Positions 35,201 to 43,194 of a DNA stretch of 64,000 nucleotides are shown here, piece after piece. This DNA comes from UBA695 sp042691655 (lineage in GTDB: Bacteria > Verrucomicrobiota > Verrucomicrobiia > Chthoniobacterales > Chthoniobacteraceae). How positions within the stretch are numbered: position 1 is the stretch's first letter; each line of letters opens with the position of its first letter. Location of the stretch: contig CP170506.1 of assembly GCA_042691655.1 (NCBI GenBank), forward strand, positions 3,596,001-3,660,000. Direction: 5' to 3'. Position numbers and translations under genes: made by a program. The notes under the pieces are model-generated. The model did not search any database and was not told the origin of the DNA. It worked only from the letters and a program-made list of their open reading frames with translations.

Positions 35201-36049
35201 ATCCTCGGCAAACTCTGTTCCATAGAGGAAGCGAAGAAGCTTGGTGCACACGTCCTCCATATCAAGGACCCGTGCATGCAAGTAAGCATTTTCAGCTTTT
35301 CGAAGTGTTTCCGAAAAGGAATCGCACGCCGCGAGAATCGCTTCTCCCGCCGTTACATTTTTACCCTTCAATATCTCGTCGATCTTTTCCCGAAACGCGG
35401 GGTCACGCAAAATCGCCAAGTGTGCATGGAGCACCTGGGCCTCCACAGACTCGCCGCCGCGCACCACTTCTCCGCTCATAGAATCACCAACCGCGCGAAT
35501 TGCGCGATCAATATCCGAACGCTCTTTCTCCAAAGACCCAACCTCCTTGTGAAGCGACGATACCGAAATTTTCCTTCCATTTGCAACGACCACTTTTCCC
35601 CAGCCGATCCCCGAGCACAATGTTGCCCCGACGATATAGTTCCCCAACCCCGCCTTGCGGAGCGATCTGGGAATAAACAAATCCCGGAAAAGAGATTCGA
35701 CTTTGGGCAATGGCACGTCGCAATCCAGAAACGCCCCATCCAAATAGGCCTTGAACTCATCTAGCGCAAAACTTGGAGCGCTTCCGGAAAAAACGAAAGT
35801 ACACGGGTCCTCATTCTTCACGTCCGCTGAGATGAGGGATATGACACTCTTCGCATCCGCTTGCCGCCCGTTGCGGCCATTGATTAACGTAATCGTCGCG
35901 TCAAAACGGCGCGCTGCGTTTTGGAGATGACTCGCCGGTCTGGCATGCAAACCATTCGGCAGAGGAAACTGAAAGGAGTGTTTTAAAATCAAAATGAAAG
36001 TCCTAGGAAAAGAGGCCAGCAATTTCTTGTTGGCTTCCGCCAATTGCAT
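32216..36049 (-). CDS. HPr-EI-EIIA(Fru) multiphosphoryl protein fused to a mutarotase-like domain
   Basis: One uninterrupted frame of 1277 residues. HPr comes first (His35 in NGLHARPAS). Enzyme I follows, with active His324 in AGSHTAILAR, EGIGLFRTEMLF, IRTLDIGGDKPVPYLG and Cys638 in GLCGEIAEQG. A fructose-type EIIA has His774 in LAIPHCKSKH. A charged linker (about 870-895) leads to about 380 residues that look like the galactose-mutarotase/aldose-1-epimerase beta-sandwich (PYYISPWQGEEV, LRGDFFCLPFGGND, HPPHGETAGVPW). HPr-EI-EIIA fusions are known for fructose systems; the mutarotase-like tail is unusual. The protein could pass phosphate from PEP to EIIB while the tail presents or senses a sugar anomer. 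The ATG at 36049 lacks a ribosome site; a TTG at 35992 follows an AGGA and may be the real start. Confidence 0.88.
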   Translation of the reverse strand: MQLAEANKKLLASFPRTFILILKHSFQFPLPNGLHARPASHLQNAARRFDATITLINGRNGRQADAKSVISLISADVKNEDPCTFVFSGSAPSFALDEFKAYLDGAFLDCDVPLPKVESLFRDLFIPRSLRKAGLGNYIVGATLCSGIGWGKVVVANGRKISVSSLHKEVGSLEKERSDIDRAIRAVGDSMSGEVVRGGESVEAQVLHAHLAILRDPAFREKIDEILKGKNVTAGEAILAACDSFSETLRKAENAYLHARVLDMEDVCTKLLRFLYGTEFAEDKLLLTEPSICIAGKLTPAQLLSLNRTFLKALVISEITAGSHTAILARSFNIPTVMCADRALIALREGQTGIVDANLGIVIPEVTEGVGHYYRHEQKVMARLLEKGSAAKLLEAKTIDGRIVTVSANIASDVEAVVAFDSGAEGIGLFRTEMLFMGGTAAPSEEAQAAVYTRTVKAAGGRHVTIRTLDIGGDKPVPYLGLPPESNPFLGYRGVRIYVEYSDVIKTQLRAILRAAEHGPVRIMVPMVSCPEEVILFKRLLAEARDGLRAENPTAAEAEVELGIMLEVPSVAFQMPQFCREVSFFSIGTNDLKQYFMAAGRDNMKVAPLYSTMHPPFLRLLRSLVDAAHAEGKPIGLCGEIAEQGKLLPFLVGLGIDEISVPSSRVAESKAMIRRLDFVRCSKLAEKILGAETQDEVLAGLEELGYVETDQAVLVSDLILLESEAATKEEAIKEMVDALHIVGRTKHPVELEEEIWLREDAYSTGFGQGLAIPHCKSKHLTASSVVVLRTKNGGNDIQWGSLDNIPVKLVVMLAMQDRPALAGSVNTLSFLSRLIMQDDFCARLFSETDPNILAMYILERLESKAAASSGMASQANGEEGGRGTVDTRIEEKEVISQDSWVVRSDQVEVSITRHGAQMAPVTFFRSDAEPVQPYYISPWQGEEVGLSVDGVLTPLRGDFFCLPFGGNDTLYHGEKHPPHGETAGVPWSLVGVQRAPGVTSVNLSVDTTVRKGRIDAQFSLVDGENVVYRRTCIHGFVGKTSFAHHAILSVPDEVGALSISASPFQFGMTCPYVFSNPQNGEYQSLAIGAEFSDLAHVPVIFGDQQDTDCSRFPARRGFADLLQTYDQVDGKQNPAWIAVVNTHSRFLWYALKDPARMPGRVLWMENHGRHGNPWNGRNRCLGVEDGCSFFDKGLAESVAPNIINERGIPTCVELKAESPYVINYIQGVVKVPVGFSRVEKVEFGPGGAVFVSSSGECVSAKVQYDFVFGASLSGACL

Positions 36050-36207
36050 GACTACAACCGCAATTACTCAAAAACACGATCTACCCTTGAGAAAACAACC
36101 ATCAGACCTCAGGGATTTCCTGATCTGGAGTTCTCTCGCGACGGGGTGCATTTGCTCATTGCTCGAGTCAGATTGTAATCTATCATCTTGCCGGTTCGCA
36201 TAAAATC

Positions 36208-36245
36208 GGAGACTTGTGCCATTCATTGGACATTTGAAGCATTTG
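36208..36245 (-). promoter_or_regulatory. 38-bp conserved upstream element, copy 3
   Basis: Obeys the 17-position rule, read toward the fused PTS gene. The centre is about 177 bp before the ATG at 36049, or 234 bp before the alternative TTG. It is followed at the same spacing as copy 5 by TTTTAT, a possible -10-like box. A small palindrome (AGCATT at 36238-36243, AATGCT at 36247-36252) overlaps its far end. Confidence 0.7.
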
Positions 36246-36305
36246 CAATGCTCATATCGCATATCACAAAAATGTCCCATAGCCGCAATCGAGTCGGCAT
36301 CAAGT

Positions 36306-36346
36306 TTCAGCCAATACGCCTCTCGCGTTCAGCCCTATTGGCTGAA
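36306..36346 (-). terminator. Hairpin at the end of the Verru_Chthon cassette
   Basis: 11-bp perfect arms (36306-36316 and 36336-36346) with a 19-base loop, overlapping the last codons of the cassette A gene. No clear T run follows, so termination is plausible but not certain. Confidence 0.4.
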
Positions 36347-39300
36347 GGTCTCTGAGGATAGGATCCGGATTTTGTACGCCGAATTAAGAGAATCAGTCAT
36401 CGGTTTAATCGAATTTCCCAATCGAGGATCGTTCGGCTGAATATACCGCTCGATGACGGTCGAGCCACGCAGTTGGCCTCCGATAACATCTCGCCGTAGG
36501 GTCGCCTTATTGCTTGGAGACGGGTCCACAAAAACAGTCGGGGTTGTCTTGTTGACCTTTTTGATCGACTGCACCCAGTAATGAACGCGGTAGGTATTCG
36601 ATTGCGTGGTAAGCCGTGAGTAGATGTCGGTATACGGGCGTTCTTTGGAATTATCACCCGTCAAAGAATGGTTTGTCCAATAGGTCGCCATGGTGGCAAC
36701 GGCGGCCGTGGCATCGTTCGGATCAACAGGTACAAGGTGCTGCTCACATATTTCGGACGCGGTGCGGAAGATTTTTCCTTGCGCGAATTTCGTATCGAAT
36801 TGGCTCAGCGTCTCCGGAATGTTGATGGGATGGCGCCAGTTGCTTCCCGTCGTCTGAGCCTCACCGGCCCCCGAGGATCCCCCTTTATAAGTCGGACCCG
36901 CATTTGACGGCACGGCCAGCATTCTCTCAGCCTTCAACACAGCATAGAGGCCCGTCTGGCGTTTGATGTAGGTGAAAGGCACGATCTGATAGTTCAGATT
37001 GATCTTTCCCGCCGTCGAAAAGACATCGCTGATCGCGTAAGGCTGAACCACCGGCATCCAAAACAAGTCCATGAAAAGATGATCCGGCGCGCTCACGTTA
37101 TAGTTTGGATCGGTACTGGAAGAATCGTGTGGACGAAAACGCAGCGTCTCCCAGGGTTTCCCCCTCATGACGCCCGTGGGTAGCGAACCGAACATGCCGG
37201 GAGACGGAATCTGCCGGTTGGGAGAGAAGCCCAAATGCACAGAAAAACCTTCGTAACCCGATCCCCAAAAATAAGGAGGATAGTTCGTAGCCCCGCTTAT
37301 GAAAATATTTCCACCGTCGGGCATATTGGCAAACGGGCCATCTGCCATGGCCCCTATCCCGTTGTCCCAATCTCCCGTATCCGACGGTTTGGTGACACCG
37401 CTTGGGTAATCGCTTGAGGAGGGCACTTCCGGCCCGTTGCCGTTGTAAGTGACGGGGGAGCCGCCATACAGGGCATATGCGCCGACGCTACGCCCCAGCG
37501 CGGTATCCATGGGCCACAAATATTGATTCTGATTTGTAGAAGTGGGAGATGCAAAATACGGATTGACCGGGTATGAGAGGGAGTGAGCTAGCGCCGTCGA
37601 GGCGGGTGGTGGATTTCCACCCACCGAGGCAAACCGCGTAGATGGGACATCATTCATTGCGGCATTGAGCCGGAAATCCCCGTCAACCACCTGCATAGCG
37701 CGAACAACGTCGCCCGCACGGATCCAATTTTTCATGTAGGAAAAGTAAGGGGTGATCCCATTAGGATTTCCCGTAGAGCTCCAACTGAGACGCCCATGCC
37801 CGGAATAGCTGGAGCCGCTGACGATTGTGGCAACACCGCACCCCCCTTGCGTAAAACTCCACGCACGGGTCTTCGGATTGTCTGCCGTGACGAGGGTGGG
37901 GATGGGAACCGTCCAACTGGGGGTGTTAATATGAATGGTCTGATAAGGAGTCGCCCCGTCCCCGTGGTTGGAATCAATTTTGGCGAAGTAGAGCTTGAGC
38001 GTCAAATTGGCACTCGGAATCGTTAGGCTCGAAGTCGTCGCGGCATCCACCGTGAAGGGAGCACTAATGAAGGAATTGGCGCATAGCCTTGGATTCGTGC
38101 CCCAGACCGTGTCGGACGGCAATGAATCAGTGCTCTTCTTTACGTATGCCGCCGTCAGAGCCAAGGGATAGAACCCGAGATAGCCGCTTGCTCCGGCCCC
38201 TCCCGTGGATTTCGGATACCACCATGCAGGATCTGTTTCCCCTGAACTATAATCGGATGATTTATACGTATATAGAGAACCCGACGAGGGGAAAAGCGCC
38301 ACGTTATTCGGCTTTAAATCCTGTGCGCCAGTGATTTCGATCCTCACGCTGGGAGTCATGTCAGGAAAGCCCTCCATGGGAGTGGCTAGTTCCACTAATA
38401 ACATGGCTTGAATGCGCCGTTGGCTCCCGGAAAGACGAACGCCATTGAGCGTATTGTTGGTGCCATAAGCATAGGCAGAAGTTGATGTAAGCACATTATT
38501 GAAAACATAAGTGCCTGAAATAACATTACTCGGTGGGTTTGTTCCCGAGAATGGATCTGTATCCGCAGGGAGACGACCTCCTTCCAGAGCGTCGGCGGTG
38601 CTTATCAAATGGAGAGCGACCTGGCTGACCGTGACGGTTCTTCCAATACCCATTGTGCTGCCAATTTGAAGCGGGATAACCTGTGCGTGCCCTGGCTTGC
38701 CAATGGTCACATTGGCATAATTACCGGCAAGCGTGAGCTTCTGCACGCCGGAAGTAAATTCGTTTCCGGTGGAGGTGCCATAAGAATAGCCGGAGGGCTC
38801 TATCGATGAATCAAAACAGTTCGTGCAGCGGATGTAATCGAGCATCTCGGTAAGGATCTGATTGCAATCAGTGCCATATTTTCCTTGGAGCGTCCCACCG
38901 TAGCCAGGAGTAGGCTTGTTCGTAACGTCTTTGAGATAGGTATAGAGCAACTGATTACTCGCAATGGTTGAATAATCGTCTGTGGCGCTGTAGGCATTAC
39001 CTCGTAGAAATAGGAAAGGCCATGAATTGCTGCTTCCAGTGAGAGTGGAACAAAATACGGACAGGGAGTCGAAGGCCGTACGATTCGCAGTTCCGGTACC
39101 GCTACTCACAGGCCACATGGACACTCTCGGGCGGCCAAATACATTCAACTCCGGTGCCCGGCTGCAACTGGTCAGGACGAATTTCCGCTGATCCACCATC
39201 TGTGGCGTAATCCCCGCATTGAGAGCCCGCGTCCCGGTCAACATCGTTTCTCCGGTGGTGGCATACAGGCGATCGGAATCCAGCGTCACGACCGAGGAAG

Positions 39301-40357
39301 TGGAAGCGGGCGAGTAGACCGTGCCTCCCTGAAGCCACGACACGGTTCCCAACTTCGAACCGCCGTAGGCAATCCGCGGCACAAGCGCCAGAATCTGCGT
39401 ACCGCTCAACTCGGGAAAGACGGAGCTTAACGACGTCATGGCCGGGTGCCCTGGAAACCGGTTAAACTCATTCGCCGCGGGCTGTACAGCCGCATAGCCC
39501 TGGTCGGTCCCAACCGCATTAAAGGGATCTGTACCAGAAACCTGAAAATCGGAACAAATCGGCGGAGTTTGGCCGCTTTTAACCTGGGTGTTGACCCGGG
39601 GGGTATCCCAATAAAGCCCTTCCGAAGCCGTGTTGACGTTTACTTTTGCGGTTTCGTCATCCGTCCAAAAAGCGATTCGGCCCACAATCTGGTTGGTGCT
39701 CGATGCGGCGGCAACAATCGTCGCGCCCGTGGCCGGTTGATAGACGCCCGCCGCAAGCGTGCCGTCTTCCAGTTGGTAAAGCCACTCGACCGGCATCTCC
39801 AAATTCGACTGATAGCTTTGGCTGAGGCTGGTGACGGAAAAACCCTCCACGGTGCCGCTTGTCGTTAGGACGGCCGGGTCGGCGATCGGATAAACGGTTC
39901 CGGCAGATCCGCTTTTTGTGATCGGCTGGTTTAGGTTGACGTACTTCCCCGGCATCGTCGCCCAGTCGACGTTGATCCCATCCGTGAAATCCGTTTCCGT
40001 GGTTGTGACCATCATCCCCGATGAATACAACTTGTAACCGCTATTGAATCCGCTTGTGTCGTAGGTTCGAATCGCCCCGGGCTGCGAGGCCCATGTGATC
40101 GACTGGGTCGTGTCGCTCGTCGCGTCCTTAATTTGACCAATGACGACATTGATGGCGTTGTCAGCCAGCACCCGGACGTTCTGTCCGTCCGCATACGCCG
40201 CAGAGTCGGTACGCCCTGCCTTGACGACGTTCATCAGCGACACCAGGAGCCCGGCGACCAACACAAGGCCAATCAGAACGAGGACAAGGGCCACGCCTCT
40301 TTGCGCTCTGTCGCGGTTTACCGGCGAATACGTTTTCAAAATAATATAACCTTTCAC
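36335..40357 (-). CDS. Verru_Chthon cassette protein A
   Basis: 1340 residues. After a short basic leader (NRDRAQRG) comes one prepilin-like membrane segment (VALVLVLIGLVLVAGLLVSLM), then a long exported region rich in Ser, Thr, Gly and Pro. KVNVNTASEGLYWDTPR and PELNVFGRPRVSMWP are landmarks shared with cassette A proteins. The gene overlaps D by 4 bp (ATGA) and ends the B-C-D-A operon. The pseudopilin partners suggest a part in a type II secretion or type IV pilus-like assembly, perhaps as a large surface filament or cargo, but the function is not known. The A-type tail at 1-753 is a distant relative. Confidence 0.78.
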   Translation of the reverse strand: MKGYIILKTYSPVNRDRAQRGVALVLVLIGLVLVAGLLVSLMNVVKAGRTDSAAYADGQNVRVLADNAINVVIGQIKDATSDTTQSITWASQPGAIRTYDTSGFNSGYKLYSSGMMVTTTETDFTDGINVDWATMPGKYVNLNQPITKSGSAGTVYPIADPAVLTTSGTVEGFSVTSLSQSYQSNLEMPVEWLYQLEDGTLAAGVYQPATGATIVAAASSTNQIVGRIAFWTDDETAKVNVNTASEGLYWDTPRVNTQVKSGQTPPICSDFQVSGTDPFNAVGTDQGYAAVQPAANEFNRFPGHPAMTSLSSVFPELSGTQILALVPRIAYGGSKLGTVSWLQGGTVYSPASTSSVVTLDSDRLYATTGETMLTGTRALNAGITPQMVDQRKFVLTSCSRAPELNVFGRPRVSMWPVSSGTGTANRTAFDSLSVFCSTLTGSSNSWPFLFLRGNAYSATDDYSTIASNQLLYTYLKDVTNKPTPGYGGTLQGKYGTDCNQILTEMLDYIRCTNCFDSSIEPSGYSYGTSTGNEFTSGVQKLTLAGNYANVTIGKPGHAQVIPLQIGSTMGIGRTVTVSQVALHLISTADALEGGRLPADTDPFSGTNPPSNVISGTYVFNNVLTSTSAYAYGTNNTLNGVRLSGSQRRIQAMLLVELATPMEGFPDMTPSVRIEITGAQDLKPNNVALFPSSGSLYTYKSSDYSSGETDPAWWYPKSTGGAGASGYLGFYPLALTAAYVKKSTDSLPSDTVWGTNPRLCANSFISAPFTVDAATTSSLTIPSANLTLKLYFAKIDSNHGDGATPYQTIHINTPSWTVPIPTLVTADNPKTRAWSFTQGGCGVATIVSGSSYSGHGRLSWSSTGNPNGITPYFSYMKNWIRAGDVVRAMQVVDGDFRLNAAMNDVPSTRFASVGGNPPPASTALAHSLSYPVNPYFASPTSTNQNQYLWPMDTALGRSVGAYALYGGSPVTYNGNGPEVPSSSDYPSGVTKPSDTGDWDNGIGAMADGPFANMPDGGNIFISGATNYPPYFWGSGYEGFSVHLGFSPNRQIPSPGMFGSLPTGVMRGKPWETLRFRPHDSSSTDPNYNVSAPDHLFMDLFWMPVVQPYAISDVFSTAGKINLNYQIVPFTYIKRQTGLYAVLKAERMLAVPSNAGPTYKGGSSGAGEAQTTGSNWRHPINIPETLSQFDTKFAQGKIFRTASEICEQHLVPVDPNDATAAVATMATYWTNHSLTGDNSKERPYTDIYSRLTTQSNTYRVHYWVQSIKKVNKTTPTVFVDPSPSNKATLRRDVIGGQLRGSTVIERYIQPNDPRLGNSIKPMTDSLNSAYKIRILSSETFSQ

Positions 40358-40998
40358 GGGCGATAAGATGTTATTTTCGAATTAACGGGGTCTACCGCGA
40401 TAGTGTAAAAATTCGCCGGTTGACTCGCTGTTGGATACCCGGCGACTGAGATAAAGTAAACTTGCGTGCTCGCCTGTTGTAGCCCTTTAGGGTTCGTATA
40501 AAGAAGATCCGTCTGCCCGTTTGGGAGAAAACTAAAGCGTTCGTAGGTGTAGTTGAGCCCAACCCCGGGGATACTCGGGCTACCCGTGGCAGGCGTAATC
40601 GGGGAACCGCTCAGAAGAGGAGAATAAGTGGCATCGGCCATAATGACATTCGAGCGCGACATATGAACAACGGAACTGAGCGCCTTGTACGTTCCCGAAT
40701 CATTCATCTCCAGTAGTTGAAACGCATTGAAAGTTCCAACAGACGAAGAAATCGACGAATCTTTGTATTGGTAAAACCGCACCTCGACCACACACTGATG
40801 CGACCGTGCATACTGATTTGCGAATTTAAGGTTGTCTTCGATCAAAAGGCCGGACTGAGACAATGACGATCCCTGCATGATCCCGCCAACCCTCGGCATC
40901 ACCAAGACCGACAGGAACCCCACAATGCCCATTACAATCAGGAGTTCGAGGAGTGAAAATCCCCGTACGTAGAAACAGCGTTGGTGTGGAAGTTCCAT
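40354..40998 (-). CDS. Verru_Chthon cassette protein D (pseudopilin-like)
   Basis: 214 residues with a class III signal: basic leader, Gly, then FSLLELLIVMGIVGFLSVLV, the cleavage and helix pattern of type IV prepilins and GspH-like pseudopilins. The C-terminal half is beta-rich. It lies 4 bp after C and overlaps A. It is presumably processed by a prepilin peptidase not present in this window. Confidence 0.82.
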   Translation of the reverse strand: MELPHQRCFYVRGFSLLELLIVMGIVGFLSVLVMPRVGGIMQGSSLSQSGLLIEDNLKFANQYARSHQCVVEVRFYQYKDSSISSSVGTFNAFQLLEMNDSGTYKALSSVVHMSRSNVIMADATYSPLLSGSPITPATGSPSIPGVGLNYTYERFSFLPNGQTDLLYTNPKGLQQASTQVYFISVAGYPTASQPANFYTIAVDPVNSKITSYRP

Positions 40999-41002
40999 CG
41001 CC

Positions 41003-42085
41003 TTATTTTGAACTCCATTTTGCAGACCGTAAGGGGATCTCGGAGTTAAATACCCGATAGGTAATGTGATGCTTCTGGAGATAGGACTTCAGCGTGTTCA
41101 TATCGGAATCTAACTGATCGGTTGTAGAAAACGTCGCGGTGCCGAATAGTGAAGGTGGGCTGCTCCCATACTGGGCAGCAAGACGTTGGGCCGATATTTC
41201 GTCGATCGCAACCATCGTAACATTCAGCATAGGTGGCAGTTGGTGTTGCTGGATCGGTTGCGCTGGGTTGCTGGTGGTGCTGACCGTTCCATAGCGGGAG
41301 TTATAACTATAGTCCGTCGTCAAGGGAACGTTGTTGTTCGCGGCCAGATCAGCGGCCGTCAGCTTGGGCTCAACGATCAACGCGATAATGTTGTCGGCTA
41401 TGGCCCGGACGTTGCCTCGCGAAATGGCGTCGTTAATCCACGTGTAGGACGTGGTCGAGGTATCGGTGTAAACTCCCATGCTCTCGGATGGGTCGAGCAC
41501 TTCCATCAGCCGGAAGCGCATTTTTGAAGAACGCGTCAACCCGGGTAAATTTGGCCGCCATTTTGTGTCATCTCCAAAGGCGATATAATATCCGCAAGCG
41601 TTCAACATTTCGGTATTGGCAACATAACTCAACGTATTGGTATACCCGAGCGGCGCCTGGAAAAAAATCGCGTGCGTAGGATTGTTATCCGCCCCCCCTC
41701 CCGTCAGCAACGAAGCCGCCTTCCCCGCGACGAAATGCAGCTCTGACTGCCGAATGTAGATTTGCGGTGCGGCGGGGCTAGCTCCAGACTGTGAGGGATA
41801 GTAATCCCAATAGGTGTTCAACGTGGCCTGCGCCAATCTCCGCGCCATCGAGTCCGCCGCAACAGAAGCATCCTGGAATGCGCTCACCCCCCCCTTTGTC
41901 CGCGTGTAGATATTCGAGACTAGGTTTGATACCTGCAGCAAGATAATAAGCAGAATCGAAAGCACCGCGATCGATACGATGACCTCGATCAGCGTAAATG
42001 CTCCCAAGCGCCTCGACGTAAATCGCGCGGGCAAAATGGAAGTAAAACCGCCAGGAATAGGAGGAGGTTTCATGAGATCTACCAC
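41003..42085 (-). CDS. Verru_Chthon cassette protein C (pseudopilin-like)
   Basis: 360 residues. The prepilin motif is RRLGAFTLIEVIVSIAVLSI, followed by a long hydrophobic helix and an exported domain with FQDASVAADSMARRLAQATL and YYIAFGDDTKWRPN. It resembles GspJ-type minor pseudopilins in its N-terminal part but is longer. It starts 2 bp after B and ends 4 bp before D, so translation is probably coupled. Confidence 0.82.
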   Translation of the reverse strand: MVDLMKPPPIPGGFTSILPARFTSRRLGAFTLIEVIVSIAVLSILLIILLQVSNLVSNIYTRTKGGVSAFQDASVAADSMARRLAQATLNTYWDYYPSQSGASPAAPQIYIRQSELHFVAGKAASLLTGGGADNNPTHAIFFQAPLGYTNTLSYVANTEMLNACGYYIAFGDDTKWRPNLPGLTRSSKMRFRLMEVLDPSESMGVYTDTSTTSYTWINDAISRGNVRAIADNIIALIVEPKLTAADLAANNNVPLTTDYSYNSRYGTVSTTSNPAQPIQQHQLPPMLNVTMVAIDEISAQRLAAQYGSSPPSLFGTATFSTTDQLDSDMNTLKSYLQKHHITYRVFNSEIPLRSAKWSSK

Positions 42086-42087
42086 AC

Positions 42088-42582
42088 CTATTTTCCAAGA
42101 TCCGCTACAAGAATGCTATAGCGCGCCGGGCTAAGAGGCCGATCCGTGTCGCCAATCTCAACGCTGACCACCTGCGTATTGGCCGAATGCGCAATACTCG
42201 TGGAGTTCGGCACCTGGACTTTAAGGGTCGCCTTATAGATCACCGTTCCACTTCCGCTGGTCAAGATCTCCCCCTCCTCGTTGAAACTCCATACGACGTT
42301 ATTCAATGTAGTGAGGTCAGAAAACGGTGTGAGGCCAGCGTTCGCCGATACATATTGCAGGATATTGGCATGAATCGTGTCTCTCTTTATCTCCCGAAAT
42401 CCCTGCATCCCAATCGGCAAAAGACCGATCATTGAAAGCATGCCAAAGGCCATTACCCCCAATGCCATCACCACCTCCACCAATGAAAACGCCGCCGCAT
42501 GCGAGCGCCCGAAGCCTGCTCTACGTGCACCCAACCGTCTCTGGCCAGTGGTGTCGCCGTTGATCAGATCCGGAATCACCAT
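42088..42582 (-). CDS. Verru_Chthon cassette protein B (pseudopilin-like)
   Basis: 164 residues from the ATG at 42582. The open frame extends to 42930, but that part crosses a conserved DNA element and has no prepilin features. The leader is followed by AAFSLVEVVMALGVMAFGML, the prepilin cleavage and membrane helix, then GMQGFREIKRDTIHAN. It resembles GspI-type minor pseudopilins. First gene of the B-C-D-A operon. A copy of the 38-bp element lies about 180 bp upstream. Confidence 0.8.
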   Translation of the reverse strand: MVIPDLINGDTTGQRRLGARRAGFGRSHAAAFSLVEVVMALGVMAFGMLSMIGLLPIGMQGFREIKRDTIHANILQYVSANAGLTPFSDLTTLNNVVWSFNEEGEILTSGSGTVIYKATLKVQVPNSTSIAHSANTQVVSVEIGDTDRPLSPARYSILVADLGK

Positions 42583-42743
42583 TGTTCCATTCGACTTGCC
42601 CGTAACGCGATTAGCCCTGTCGGGCAAAATTGCAAAACGGGCACCAAACAGATAACGCAAAACACAATAGGGGGATACCAACATAGGAATAAAATGTTGT
42701 GAACTGGCGAGCAGATTACCATGTGCAGCCCCACTTCGATAGA

Positions 42744-42781
42744 GGAGTCTTGTAATATTGATTGGAGAATTGTAACAACAC
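42744..42781 (-). promoter_or_regulatory. 38-bp conserved upstream element, copy 4
   Basis: Obeys the 17-position rule, read toward the cassette operon, centred about 180 bp before the ATG of protein B at 42582. Confidence 0.7.
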
Positions 42782-42933
42782 GAGACTTGGCCGCCCTTCT
42801 GTTCGTCCGTCCCCGCAAGGCTACAGCGCGTGCACCTATCAACGGTGAATCGACGTGCTTCCGATCTCCCAATTACCCATCCCGCGCGGACGCGGCATCC
42901 CGGGCAACCTTCATGCAGCGCCCAATACACGCC

Positions 42934-42971
42934 GGTTTGCTACAGTTATCCAATAAATATCACAACTCTCC
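42934..42971 (+). promoter_or_regulatory. 38-bp conserved upstream element, copy 5
   Basis: Obeys the 17-position rule, read toward the PEP-CTERM gene, centred about 243 bp before the ATG at 43195. It is followed two bases later by TTTTATAAAC, a possible -10 box. Copy 3 shows TTTTAT at the same spacing. Confidence 0.7.
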
Positions 42972-43194
42972 CGTTTTATAAACATACCCGCCGTGTTACC
43001 AATGTCCTCGGAGAAATCCAAATCAGAACAGTGAAAGTCGCTCTGATGCACTTTCCTCAACTTGGACCACATACCAACCCCTGAAACCACGCTAATCTGG
43101 GCGCCGGCATAAGGCCGCCGCTCTTATATTTCACCCCAAAAAAAATTTCAACACCCCGCTTTCGTCTAAAAGCAAAACTAAAATCCCCACACCG

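Larger units (their letters stand above)
42583..43194. other. Divergent control region between the cassette operon and the PEP-CTERM gene
   Basis: 612 bases without a gene. It holds two copies of the 38-bp element in opposite orientation (42744-42781 and 42934-42971), one pointing at each flanking gene. The rest shows no recognisable family. Confidence 0.6.

Noticed and set aside
42583..42930. N-terminal extension of cassette protein B
   Set aside because: It crosses the 38-bp element and carries no leader or prepilin features; the ATG at 42582 directly precedes the prepilin segment.
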